From Axinella damicornis (taxonomy: Eukaryota; Porifera; Demospongiae; Axinellida; Axinellidae), in NCBI GenBank assembly GCA_963931865.1, contig OZ007507.1, forward strand, positions 5,081,148 to 5,145,147: a stretch of DNA of 64,000 bases, in the 5' to 3' direction. Made by a program: the position numbers and the translations under genes. Below are positions 30,806-42,800 of this stretch, in pieces. Under the pieces are notes generated by a model. The model was not told the origin of the DNA and made no database searches. It worked only from the letters and a program-made list of their open reading frames with translations. Position 1 is the stretch's first letter; each line of letters begins with the position of its first letter.

Positions 30806-31518
30806 GAATGCCTGAGAACATCACCTTCGATCCCACCACCTCAACGACAATGACCCTCTCCTGGGACCCACCAGTTGCAGATTCGAGGGATGGCATAACT
30901 TGAGCTACAACATCCTCTGTTCGTCTGATGACCACATGGACTTCTCCTTGCAGCAAACGAACACTGCATCTGCCCAAAGTGTCTCCATGACTGGTCTCAA
31001 TCCTTTTACAAACTATAACTGCTGCATTGCAACTCTGACAAGTAACGGGAATGGACCATACCGCTGTGATTCTGGGATTACCTTGGAGGATGGTAAGATA
31101 TTCATGGTGTGTTGTTTGCCGTGACCAGCTTTTCAGCTGTATATACCTGAGCACACAAACAGTGCCTGAGCACACAATTATTCTCCTGAAATTGTCTAAG
31201 AGGAACTATTTAAACCCAAATCGATTTCTTTAAATCTCCAGCACCTGCGGACCCCCCAACCAATGTCTCAGTGACCAACACCAGTGCCTACTCTCTGTTC
31301 ATCGAATGGGAGCCCTAATGGAATTATTGTGAGCTACACTATCTATCTTGATTACAACAATGGGTCAACAGATGTCAGGATCACAGACTTTAATACAATG
31401 ACATACCTACTGGAGGGACTCTCCCCTCACCAGCTGGTGGGTGTTGAGATTACAGCCAATACAAGTATTGGGGAGGGGCCAAGCTCTCCCAATCAAGAGA
31501 TAAGGACTCGCCAAGCAG
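30806..31518 (+). pseudogene. Gene B FN3-1 and FN3-2 exons with frameshifts
   Basis: FN3-1 (30806-31092, 287 nt) has lost one base relative to C (GGCATAACTTGAGC versus GGCATAATCTTGAGC). FN3-2 (31242-31518, 277 nt) lacks 11 nt (GGGAGCCCTAATGG versus GGGAGCGCCCCAACACCCCT...), which brings TAA into frame. The flanking splice sites remain consensus. Confidence 0.85.
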
Positions 31519-32996
31519 GTACATTAATATTTGGGCTAGTATATTGTTAATAAATTTCACAATGGATTACAGTTTTGCAAAATTACTGTACTAGGTATCT
31601 AGACAGTTTCCTTTTCTAGAACTTCTTTTTAATTCCTACCATCCCTCCACCCACACCATCACCACCACACTTGCAGTTCCTACTCCAGTTACTGCACTTG
31701 ATGCAAGAAGAATGTCCAACACTTTTCTCCAAGTTACATGGGGACTTCCAGACGTGTTGAATGGGATACTTGTCTACTATGTTGTGAACGTGTCAAGCAC
31801 TTCCATTGGGTTTTTTCAAGCATGGAGAGTTCAATCTGATGATCCTTTACAACTGAATATCACAGATCTAGGTAAACAAACATAAACAAACCGGCTTCCA
31901 TTATTCACAATGCATACCATACATGACGGAATGCAATTTTGATTATCATGACACAGTTACGAGGGTGTGGCTGTTAAATTCACTCATTGAAATCCATGGG
32001 ATGTGCACATGCAGTGGTTACTATGTCATCATCCATTGACCCATGTAATGCTCTTTCTGGTTTGCAGAGCCCTATATTCCGTACACTATTGAAATCAGTG
32101 CTGTTACACATGCTGGAGAGGGAGACATGAACACGATCATCTGGTTCACCAAAGAAGGAAGTGGGTGTACACAAGATGCATAATAATAGTGATACATTAC
32201 GGTAGCAGATCGTATACGTAGATAGAGAGCAAACACATTGCGGGATGATTTGTGGGCCGGAATAATCGTTCTAGGGATAAGTTGAGGCACTGAACTCAAA
32301 AGTTTTTGTGTAGGATGTATGGCTATATTGATGTACTGAGTTTAAGCTATGCCTATGTTTATAATTCAGTGAGTTAAAGCTACGGTACTGCATGAGGCTA
32401 CACTGCTACAGTCATGCTTTATTCCAAACATAATGCTGCTGTAGCTATAATAGTAAGACCCACACATAGTAGCATCATTAGAACCAAGCCGTACTTTTAA
32501 TCTGTACTTTGCATGCAGTTCCGGATGTGCCAGCTATTGTAAACATCAATAGAGCCAGTGCGACAGAGATCCAGGTAATCTGGAACCAACTCACACTGGA
32601 AGAGAGCAGGGGATTCCCCCTCTCATACACAGTGACCTACAGTAGTATTGAAAGAGCCATATGTCCTGAAGTGTATCCCGAAACAAATACAATAGTAGTC
32701 ACACACTCGGGGAACTCACAGCTGGTGATCAACAGCTTAGATCCGAGACTGGAGTACTGTGTGGCTATTGCAGCCAGCACTGTGGCCGGGACTAGTGACT
32801 TCAGTGATGCACAGAAAGTACCTTGTAAGTATGTGGTACCTTGGGTAGCTATACATACATAAAAGTTGTTATTCTGGAGCGACTCCACAAGCAAAGAACT
32901 AACTTACAATAGATGGTATGCTTATTAAGAGACACAGACTGAACTGTACAGACTTCCTCTGGTAATGTGTTCCATAACTGAATTGCATTCAGTACC

Positions 32997-33047
32997 TAGG
33001 CTCGTTCCCAGGCCCCATTTTTTGTATGGGGCCTGGGAACGAGGCTA
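32997..33047. mobile_element. 51-bp Mutator-like MITE in pseudogene B
   Basis: TAGGCTCGTTCCCAGGCC ... GGCCTGGGAACGAGGCTA between TTCAGTACC and CTCAGTACC (8 of 9 identical). The matching gene A intron at about 9312-9325 has a single CTCAGTACT and no element, which is an empty site. Confidence 0.85.
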
Positions 33048-33253
33048 CTCAGTACCATAGTAATAATGATTTATGCTTGATCTTGAAACAATGAGTACCA
33101 CTTTGTCAGTGGATACGGAGAGCACACAGACAGTGTACAGCAAGTTAGAACCAGGATTAGTGACTTCAGTGACACACAAAAAGTCAGTGGCCTTGTAAAT
33201 GCACAACAAACCAGGCACTATGTCATGGTATCGCTTTCCCTTCTGCACTTTAG

Positions 33254-34473
33254 TGTTTTCAAATAGCTTATTCCAGGTATACATCTGGCTGACATCCACA
33301 TGTGCACTGAGTGGGTGGTAAGTATACCATATGCATGTGTCATTCATGGACGTATCTAGCAATGAGGCAAGGGAGGCAGTTGCCTCCTGGATAATGACGC
33401 ACGTGTCCGGAGTCTCGCACCCTCCGCGTACGATGTGCGTTCGATCTGATGACAAAGACAGGAGCTAGGCTGACCATGAGCCGGCGTATACTCTTAATGC
33501 TGATAGTGCTGCAAGTCCGGGACAGTTAGGGCACTGGCATATTGCTGTAGCAGTTCAAGAGCAACTGTTTGCGCGCACTGCGGATTAACTCATGAATAAT
33601 TAATTAGCTTGAAAAATTTTCGCCGCACAAAGAACTCCATGCCTCCTCAGTCTCCAAATCCTAGCTACGCCCCTGCATGTGTGTGTGTGTGTGCATTTCC
33701 TTTTGACACTTGTACTCATATTGACTATAATACTAGTTTGGGAAGGGATGCTACCACTACATGCATGTCTTGGGAAATGACAGTGGGGGAGGAAGCATGC
33801 AAGTTGGGGGCTGAAGTCCACATATAAATTTCCATTGCATATCACTAAATTGAATAGTATGTTTGTGAGTGTATGTGTGCAGGAGGGGGGGGGGGGGCTC
33901 AATTAATTACCAAAACATACTTCACATGTGACTTATGAATACTGAGTACTAGATAACTCACATATCTTGAATCGGATTCTCCACTTCCATATACAGCACG
34001 AGGATTCCTTGGAGAAGTTGTCAGATATGATAGAACGTGTAACTCTGCAGCGGAATGAGTTATGTATATAATTGTGACATTACCTCCGAATATATAGCAG
34101 AAGGGAGGCTTGTCTGCAACCCCAAACAACCAGGAGAGGGGACACTTCAGGGGAGAATCACTGGAAAGAACAGCACTGATCTCCTGATGGCGCTTCAGGC
34201 ATGGGTGCTTGACAATCCCACAGTTGTCGTTCAAGGAGTTCAATTGAAAGTTGATCCTGAATGTTTGGTGGACTTGCGTAATCTTGGGGACACAGAATGT
34301 ATACCTCATAGCATTGGTGTAGTAGGACCGAATATACCATTTCCTGCAGTTGGAGGAGGAATTGGAGGTCTTCTAGTAGTCGTGGTTCTTGTTGTCATTG
34401 TTGTTGTGGCAGTATTCATCTGTGTGAAGAAGAGAGCGAATATTAGCATTGGTGAGGGAACAGAAGGGGCCAA
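33254..34473 (+). pseudogene. Gene B juxtamembrane and TM exons with frameshifts
   Basis: Exon 33254-33317 is 64 nt instead of 62, and the added 2 nt break the frame. Exon 33997-34473 reads TTATGTATATAATTGTGAC where gene A reads TTATGTAATTGTGAC. Downstream of that break the frame stays open through the membrane helix (GGLLVVVVLVVIVVVAVFI). Confidence 0.8.
33341..33674. mobile_element. hAT-like MITE in pseudogene B intron
   Basis: The right end reads CTAGCTACGCCCCT (complement AGGGGCGTAGCTAG) and the left ATGGACGTATCTAGCAA. GCATGTGT flanks it on both sides (8 bp); the gene A intron has one GCATGTGT at the matching point near 9694. The left end is diverged. Confidence 0.6.
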
Positions 34474-36640
34474 GTAAGCCAATTTAGTAATTACCAATGC
34501 CATGCGTATGTGTAAATACATGGCTTCGTATTGTGTGATCTGGAAGCAATTGGATAGCTATATATAGAGGGAGCTGAATGAGTATTCCCTCTGTTAGTAA
34601 AGTCCTTCATTGATCACCATCATGATAGCTTGACAATTGACATTTTATCGAATCAGAAGCTCCTGTACGAATCTATAGGAATACAGGAATTGCTCAAAAG
34701 CATAACATGAGGAGGCATTTATGGGGGAGGAAGTACGTGGGATGAAACTTGTGACCTTAATTGGTGGCCACAAGTGCATGACTCCCTCACAAATACCACT
34801 ATCTTTGAAAATCATCTGGGCCAGCTTCCTCTCCTATTGTCTTATGTAATTAGCATAATAAAATATATTGTTATTATATAGAATGAGAATCCGAAAGCAT
34901 ATACATCTCCGATGCATGGCACCTTCTGCAGGTCAAAAGAAGCACAAGCACCAACTACTCTGTCAAACAAAGAGAGATCAGTCTGAGAAAGATGAGCAAA
35001 GAGTCGGCACACTACTACATCCCAATGGACTCACACAGCAATGAGTATGATCTGGAGCACGTCTATGAAGTCCCAGGAGATGCCGATGGAATGAATGAAA
35101 CCAAATGACTATGAACATTTCAATGTTTCACTAGTTTGGATTCTGTTGACCACCAAGTGCGAGTTTAACTATGCTAATTGAATTTGTAGAGCTTCAACTG
35201 GCCGCATGAAGCTTCAATTGACCGAACGAGCCGCATCGCTGCCATGTCAAAACAACCCGACTTACATCTGCCGACAACGCAGCCAGTGTACTGGTTGGGT
35301 GTCTGCGGTTTCTACAGGGACTGAACTTTCTGGTTCTGGCTGGCTTTTGGCGAATACGTTTCCCTAGGGGGTTTTATTATCGTAAGTTCAATGGAGGTGT
35401 CGCAGATTATGACAATTTTTGATACATTTTGCCGTCCTTAACGAAAGCGGAGTGAGATACTCACTTGTTCCACCCGCAGTTATGTTCATTGTTGTGCTGC
35501 GTGCATAGTTTGGAGTCCCTCCTATTTGTCTTTCTGCTCCGTAAAAATGCAAATAGACATAAACGACACTGTCCGTGTTTACTTCCGGTTTATGTTTATG
35601 CCGTTGTCATGGAAACGTTAATTATAATTAAAACAGTATACTTCAAGCATCAACTTTGTAATAACTATCACCCTTATGGTCTTACTGGTACTGGTTTAGG
35701 AGTTACATGCAGTAATATCACAAAGAAAATCCACTCACATACTTAAGGAAACAAAACTTGAGGCTTCCTTAACTGCATTGAGTCCTTGTGGGCTCTCGAA
35801 TGAACTTCACTTTGACCTTGTGATAACCTGGGTTCAGCAGTGTGTGTTGTACATGTGCTACCTGCTGGGTGATATAATTATGATATAGCACATACTGAAC
35901 CATATTATGTAACACGTAACAGTGTGTTTTGCACAAGCATGAGCAAAGGGTATGTACCTGTCAAATCGACTTTGACTTTGACTGAAAATCATGAATCTAA
36001 TTAGCACACAGTCATTCCTGCGTCCTTCATGCCTTCCTCATCTAAAATAAAGATTAGTGTTTAGTTTAGCTGCAGGGGGAGTTCAAAACTGTGATAGCAA
36101 ACAGTCCAACCTACAACATAAGCTGATGCCATGAACTGTCCTTGCATGCAACTAATGCTCATATCCACTTTGGCACTAAAATGAAATCCGCTTAGTTAAA
36201 AGTGCAAGTTTATATTGCACTCAGGCAACCATATAAACACTTTGCAATGGGGGTGGGGGGAGGGGGGGATAATTGAGCCAAGAGAGGCTATGCTTGAAAT
36301 TTTCATAGTGGTAGATCTGGAGAACAGGATTTCAAGAAGTGAATTCTCTTGATTGCAACTGCAAGTTATGGATGGCTACCTACCTTACAGCAATGTGTGT
36401 GTGTGTGTGTGTGTGTGTGTGGGGGGGGGGGGGGACTCAATGGATTCCCTATAGAATCATGAGCCATGAGTAGTACAGTAGTACTGGATGGTTGAAAAAA
36501 TGCATGCAAGTATAGGGCATCATCTCTGCATCCAGCTCTGCAGACGTGAGTGTCACTTATCATGAACAATGTTTCCCACTTCCATGAATAGAATTCATTG
36601 GAAAATTGTCAGATTTGATAGAACTTGTAATTTTGCAGCT
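34474..36640. other. Gene B-C spacer, left part
   Basis: Matches the 3' flank of gene A: 34480-34900 with 10490-10990, and 35780-36260 with 11400-12120. Unrelated sequence at 35120-35760 replaces about 190 bp of the A sequence and shows no convincing gene. A (GT)n tract and a run of 14 G sit at 36392-36434. Confidence 0.6.
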
Positions 36641-38493
36641 GAATGCGTTATGTAGAATCAAAATCCAAAATTTCCAAAGTCGGAATCAAAATACAGTCAA
36701 GAAAATTGCAAGTTGAAATAAAAAAAAACTAGAAATCTGTAGCTAAGCCTAGCAAATTGGAAATTGGTCCAAAATTTGTTGAGGCAGTATAGAAATTTGA
36801 AGAATAATGAGCAAAGTACGAGAAATGGATTACATGCATGGGTCTGGACCTAAGATATACCATCTCCTACCTCTGCCACCGCTTCTCCCTCCACACTCTC
36901 TATAATATGCTCCTCCCAATAACAACACAGTCTTCCTCTGCCATCCAATACTCATCTAGCCACCCTTCTCTCCCCTCCATCTGTGATAGCTATGAGACTT
37001 TCAGCTTAAGGCAGTGTCAATATCCTTGGAGGTTCTGTGTGAGCACAAAGGGTGGGTCAAGGGGATCCAGGTGGGAATGTTCACCCAAAGGGTGAAAGCA
37101 GCTAGCAGGGTCATGTCTGGGGTTTATGTTTAGACAGAGCCAGGTTGGCCATTCTGATTCATAAATGGACCTAGAAAACACATTGTCCAAGGCCAATTCT
37201 TTCAGCAATCATCTATCTATCTATCTATCTATCTATAGCTAGCTAGAGCTGAGTTGGTGTAGTTAGAGTCATGTAGTACTTGAGTGCATGCTGAACGGTG
37301 CGCTGTGTACTTGTCTAGATGGTAGTCCTGATTTACATACATTCATGAGCAGCCAAGCAAACCTAGCTATAATCACTTTTGAGGATCTACTTGAAGGCTA
37401 TAAATATGTTCGACACCCTATCAAGCGTGAGTAGCAGGTTGCTGTGTGTACTTGCATGTGTGCATTGCTTACATGTAACCTTTTAACTAGTTTTTCTGTC
37501 ACTTAACTATATAATTAGCTATATTTGTATGTTTGTCTCGTGCTCCGTGTGGACATTATCGATCAACCTTTGAACCTTTGAGACATACGTACATATGTAC
37601 GTACGCATCCAGCACTGTGTCTTATAGTACTTTGGTGCTGAGACAAAAGAATGTGTAGCTAGCTAGGATGTGTATACTGATAATAGGACAGAGCCTGCAT
37701 GAGTTAAAAACTTAAAAAATTCTCACTCGATCTACCAGTGCACCACCGCACCATATATTCTTATGTACATGTATCAACTAGAAAGTCTCTCACTGCATGA
37801 TGCCTCTGGCCTCTGGGTAGGGTTGGGGCGGATGATGCAGGCATAATTTTAGGTACCAGAAAGCATTGAGCATTATGCGGGAATGACAGGTACTTTGTGA
37901 GCATTATGCAGAAATAATAGCTAGCTAGGTACTTTTTGAGCATAATGTCTGTCGTAGACTGGTCGTCATCAGACGGTACCCAAGTATAATCTCATCCCCA
38001 TTCCTGGGGGCCTGGCCCATGGATGGTATAGATCCTGACAGTGTTGCTGTGGAATATTAATGCCAGGAGAGTCTGGAGGGCCATAATATTATGTGCTTTT
38101 GGAAAGCACTAACGAAAGTGAAGATGCTAGTTAAGTAACGTCAGTGATACGGACAGTATAATGCAGCAGGTGACTGAAATAATGGAGCAAATTTATCGGT
38201 ACAATTTTGAGCCCAACCCTACCTCTGCTCTGGGCCTAACTCGGTCGTTTTTAGCCGTAGCTCCATCGATGGACAGATGAAATCTCGCCGTGCTTTGCCG
38301 CCGCATGGGGTAACCCCCATTAATATTGCTGTATCCATTGAACTTGAAGGGGCAGGTCCTTGCACGAGTTGTCAACGTCCATGTTGTGGCCATCGAAGTG
38401 CTAGACTAGCAAGATTGACTATGTCGACTATGGCCAATGCATGACGTAAGATTGTATTCACGCCGTAAAATTAATCTCAGGCATATCAACGCA
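36640..38493. repeat. Segmental duplication, copy upstream of gene C
   Basis: Collinear with 14030-15950, with indels. It includes a TATC microsatellite at 37210-37235 and single arms of sequences that are palindromic upstream of gene B. No gene seen. Confidence 0.75.
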
Positions 38494-39487
38494 TAGTCTC
38501 GGTCCCAGACCCAAACCCACCCCAGCACGGATCGCATCTAGTATCACGCGCGGGGAGGGAGGGTCTCAGACTGGTGAACTTGCTTAGTCGTCCGCGGAAT
38601 TTCAGAGGGGTAAATCTGATTGGTTGATTGGCTAGTAATGACGTTTGGAATGTTCACGCCACGTGCGCCGTGCACTAATTCATGTTAACGCTAGCTAGCT
38701 GCTCAATAAAGTGGCGATTACAGCTGTATTTTGCCGTTATGGGTTGACAGTCACTAGCTACGGTGAACTTGGAACAGCTCGAAGTCGCGAAAGAGCTGAT
38801 GAAAGGTCAAACTGATGCTTGGTTTGAATTTTGTATCGATTCCGACGGGCACGATGGAATGTCGCTCTGCTGTAGTGGATGCCTGCCTCCTGCAGTGTCA
38901 GGGAGAGCTGACTGTCGTTGTGATGAACCCTCTGATGGCTTCCTGATGTAGACCATCGACTGTTTGTGCTACCTGGAGTACGGCGTTAGTGCCGAAAATC
39001 GGGGCGGAGTCATCGGCAGAAGGGTAGAGAACGTGGGCATTCTTAGCCCGGAGGCAGTAGCAAGTGGAGAGAGAGAGAGAGATCTCGAATGCCTTGATGC
39101 TGTCTTTGTAGATGAGGCACACTGCATTGAGAAATGGCGAGTTTCCACCCTTCTAGCTAGCTAGCTACCTAAGCTTCCACCCTCATCTTTGACACTAGTG
39201 TAGATGGTATCTTGCTGCAACTTGGCATAGGCCCTAGCTTAGGAGCTGTAGTCGTACTCCGGTAAGACAACTAACTGTTCAATACACGTAGCTCCACTGT
39301 GCACTTTTTGAGTATTCTCGCACCTACTTGAGTTGTAATCTTGCACCGGCCAATTACTATTCAGAATGACTGCGTCACGCTGCATCCCATAATGTTCTTA
39401 TGTAGCAAGTTCACCAGACCCTCCCTCCCCGTGCGTGATACTGGAAGCGATCCGCGCTGGGGTGGTTTGGGTCTGGGGCCGAGACTA
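38494..39487. mobile_element. Mutator-like element carrying a RecQ-like fragment
   Basis: 994 bp. Ends TAGTCTCGGTCCCAGACCC and GGGTCTGGGGCCGAGACTA lead into inverted arms of about 90 bp (CGGATCGC, TAGTATCACGC, GGGGAGGGAGGGTCT, GTGAACTTGC). The exact 9-mer ATCAACGCA flanks it at 38485-38493 and 39488-39496. The paralogous site upstream of gene B (near 15960) reads ATCAACGCA once with no element. The 9-bp duplication and long arms fit Mutator-like elements. It ends 53 bp before the gene C start codon and could affect its promoter. Confidence 0.85.
38764..39140 (+). pseudogene. RecQ-helicase-like fragment, frameshifted
   Basis: Reading across frames: NLEQLEVAKELMKGQ (RecQ entry region), NFVSIPTGTMEC at the Walker A place (family pattern LPTGxGKS, so GK is lost), ELTVVVMNPLM (motif Ia region), VGILSPEAV, then AVFVDEAHCIEKW, a canonical RecQ DEAH box. 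At least two frameshifts and a TGA near 38945 separate the parts. Spacing between motifs is close to the family's. It sits between the inverted arms of the element, so it looks captured, or is the element's own relic gene. Confidence 0.65.
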
Positions 39488-39540
39488 ATCAACGCATGAC
39501 CTACGGTTTCCATTAAAACTTGTCCGGAGGAGCTGAAGTA

Positions 39541-39806
39541 ATGGCGACTTTAGTTAGCTACCTAGCAGTGACAGTTGTGATGGCTTTAGCACTCTGCCAG
39601 GACTGTCAGGCTCAGACAGATGGGTACGTTAATATTTATTGTTTAAAGATTAAATTGATGAATGTGCGCAATCATGACATGATCGACTGCAGTGTCGACG
39701 TCTGCTACACAATGACGAGCCAGACAGAGGCCTACACGACCTTGCACACATCATCGTATACGGACTACTACTCGTGTGGAATTTGGAGTTTGTCAAGGTG
39801 TAGCAG
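39541..39806 (+). CDS. Gene C exon 1: signal peptide and EMI first half
   Basis: MATLVSYLAVTVVMALALC then QDCQAQ, a signal peptide. Then VCYTMTSQTEAYTTLHTSSY and YYSCGIWSLSRCSR, giving the first EMI cysteines and the Trp. Donor AG|GTACTT in phase 2. Confidence 0.85.
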
Positions 39807-42800
39807 GTACTTAACGTGTACAATTCACATCACATATTAAGTAGCTAGGCCTACATGTATTTTGTCACGTTTTTCATGATTGTGTGTCATGATGGCTTTA
39901 TCTTCAGGACAAGGTACCGTCAATCAGTTACTACTAACTATCGTGCAGTGTACAGGTCAAATTTTGCCTGTTGTGCTGGGTACCAACGAGTTGGCAGCAC
40001 TTTGTCTTGTGAACGTACGTTAACATGATTATAGCTATTTCATACTGGGTTTAGAATGTTAGATCACAGTGGATATTGATATTTGGTCCAGCAGAACGTA
40101 GGGTGATGGGTTAGGGTATATTAGGGCCAGGGCAGGTTCTAGATGTGCATGTGTTTCTGGTACCTATACCTAAAGTAAGTAGCTACCTCCTGCTGGGACC
40201 AATATCCACATCTTCTGCCAGAGTGTGTGGGCAATCCTTTGATGTACCGCGGAGGATAGTGTTATCCTCTGCTATAACGTAATTGAACCACGCTGTGCTG
40301 AGAATCAGAGAGCTATAGCTGTCCTATAGCAGCTACTAACTTGACTTGGAGGTTATGTTCGCGTCGACATAGTAGATCCTATACGTATTTAGAATGACAT
40401 AGTAATTATATATGCATTACCAAAAAAAAAGCCTGTACTGCATCACTACATGCAATAGATAACACCATGTAAAATGACCATATAGTAAGGATCGAGCTGG
40501 CCATTGTAGTTACTCATATCTGGCTACTTCACACAGCAATATGTGATGACTGCGATACAAATCACACATGCACGATGCCAAACAATTGTGTGTGTCCCAT
40601 TGGCTGGACTGGACCTGACTGCCATACAGGTATACTTTCAATCTCTCATAATTATCTGACATGCATTTATCCATAACCGTGTTCTCCTTGTTGTATGCAG
40701 ATGTTAATGAGTGCAACCGAACAGAACTCTGCGAACAAACCTGTAAACACACCATTACATTAGCTAATTAATTGCTCCTGCATGAAAATATAAACCACAC
40801 CCATGCAAGCAGTAATGTTAACCTCTTCTTGTACACAGATGCTGATGACTGCAACCAAACTGAATTCTGCGAACAAAGCTGTAGCAACACCATTGGATCA
40901 TACAACTGCTCATGTGACAGTGACTTCAACCTTGCCAATGATCTACATAGCTGCTTAGGTACGTACTATAATATTATACCATGCAGGGATTTAATACGCA
41001 TATTATACAGGAACTACAAGTTCGTGGTGCCAACTGTCCTAGAAATCAATGCACTAGCTAAGTGTAGATATCCCATTGTCAACGGTTTGTGATGTAAATA
41101 TAAGTATGGGGGAGTCTGAATGGAACATTATTTATGACCTAAGTCAGCATGATATCACAATGAATATTAATTAGGCAATAATTTCATTCCATCAATGCGT
41201 CATGCATGTGCATGTATACAGGAATGCCAGAAAACATCACCTTCGATCCCACCACCTCAAGGACAATGACCCTCTCCTGGGACCCACCAGTTGCAGATTC
41301 AAGAGATGGCATAATCTTGAGCTACAACATCCTCTGTTCGTCCGATGACCACATGGACTTCTCCTTGCAGCAAACGAACACTGCATCTGCCCAAAGTGTC
41401 TCCATGACTAGTCTCAATCCTTTTACAAACTATAACTGCTGCATTGCAACTCTGACAAGTAATGGGAATGGACCATACCGCTGTGATTCTGGGATTACCT
41501 TGGAGGATGGTAAGATATTCATGGTGTGTTGTTTGCCGTGACCAGCTTTTCAGCTGTATATACCTGAGCACACAAACAGTACCTGAGCACACAATTATTC
41601 TCCTGAAATTGTCTAAGAGGAACTATTTAAACCCAAATCGATTTCTTTAAATCTCCAGCACCTGCGGACCCCCCAACCAATGTCTCAGTGACCAACACCA
41701 GTGCCTACTCTCTGTTCATCGAATGGGAGCGCCCCAACACCCCTAATGGAATTATTGTGAACTACACTATCTATCTTGATTACAACAATGGGTCAACGGA
41801 TGTCAGGATCACTGACTTTAATACAATGACATACCTACTGGAGGGACTCTCCCCTCACCAGCTGGTGGGTGTTGAGATTACAGCCAATACAAGTATTGGG
41901 GAGGGGCCAAGCTCTCCCAATCAAGAGATAAGGACTCACCAAGCAGGTACATAATATATTTGTATTGTTTGGACTAGTGTATTGTTAATTGTAACTAGGA
42001 GAATGCATAACATTGTGGGGTGAGCATGAGCGAGTGCAATGCAGGACATGAAGTATTTGCATGCACATGACTAAGGTGACAGAAATCATAATATGACAAT
42101 CACAACTATATAAAAGTACACTTGTGCCATGCAACATTGTGCTGCACAAATTATATGGTCCACCACACCATGCGCTCGAACAGTGTCAGGTAACAATAGC
42201 TACATGGAATCGACAGATGAATCTTTGTTGCCATACGGTAGCCCGTATTGCTCACTGGCCATTGAATAGGTATGTCCATGAGCTGTCTCCGTCTGCCGTC
42301 GTCCAGGGAAGGTAGACTGTTGATGGTTCGACTATCGCTCACTCGATGCCACTGAATATAGGTAGGTCCATGAGCGGTCTCCATCTATGTTTTCGCTACT
42401 TGAATTAACCTTGTACCAGCAACTGGCTGTTGCATATGGTCATGTATTTAACTCAACACGTAGGGAATTACAGATGTACGTACAATTTTTTCCTCCTTAT
42501 AACAACACGTCTATGTGGGGCTCGCACCAATAAGTTTCTCAATCGAAGTCTTTCAAAATTACTGTTAGGTATCTAGACATTCCTAGAACTTCTTTTGCCA
42601 TCCTTCCACCCACACTTGCAGTTCCTACTCCAGTTACTGCACTTGATGCAAGAAGAATGTCCAACACTTCCCTCCAAGCTACGTGGGGACTTCCAGACGT
42701 GTTGAATGGGATACTTGTCTACTATGATGTGAACGTTTCAAGCACTTCCATTGGGTTTTTTCAAGCATGGAGGGTTCAATTTGATGATCCTTTACAACTG

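Larger units (their letters stand above)
16024..35110 (+). pseudogene. Receptor pseudogene B: EMI-EGF-FN3-TM paralogue
   Basis: Exon homologues: 16024-16274, 16368-16474, 29481-29573, 29784-29903, 30806-31092, 31242-31518, 31677-31871, 32068-32160, 32519-32824, 33254-33317, 33997-34473, 34932-about 35119. Lesions: TAG at 16240-16242 where gene C has TCG; loss of one of the paired EMI cysteines in exon 2; 1-nt deletion in FN3-1 (GGCATAACTTGA); 11-nt deletion in FN3-2 creating TAA; 2-nt insertion in the juxtamembrane exon; about 4-nt insertion giving TATATAA in the TM exon; shifts in the tail exon. The second intron is about 13 kb (522 bp in gene C). Splice sites are largely intact, so it may still be transcribed. 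Confidence 0.85.
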
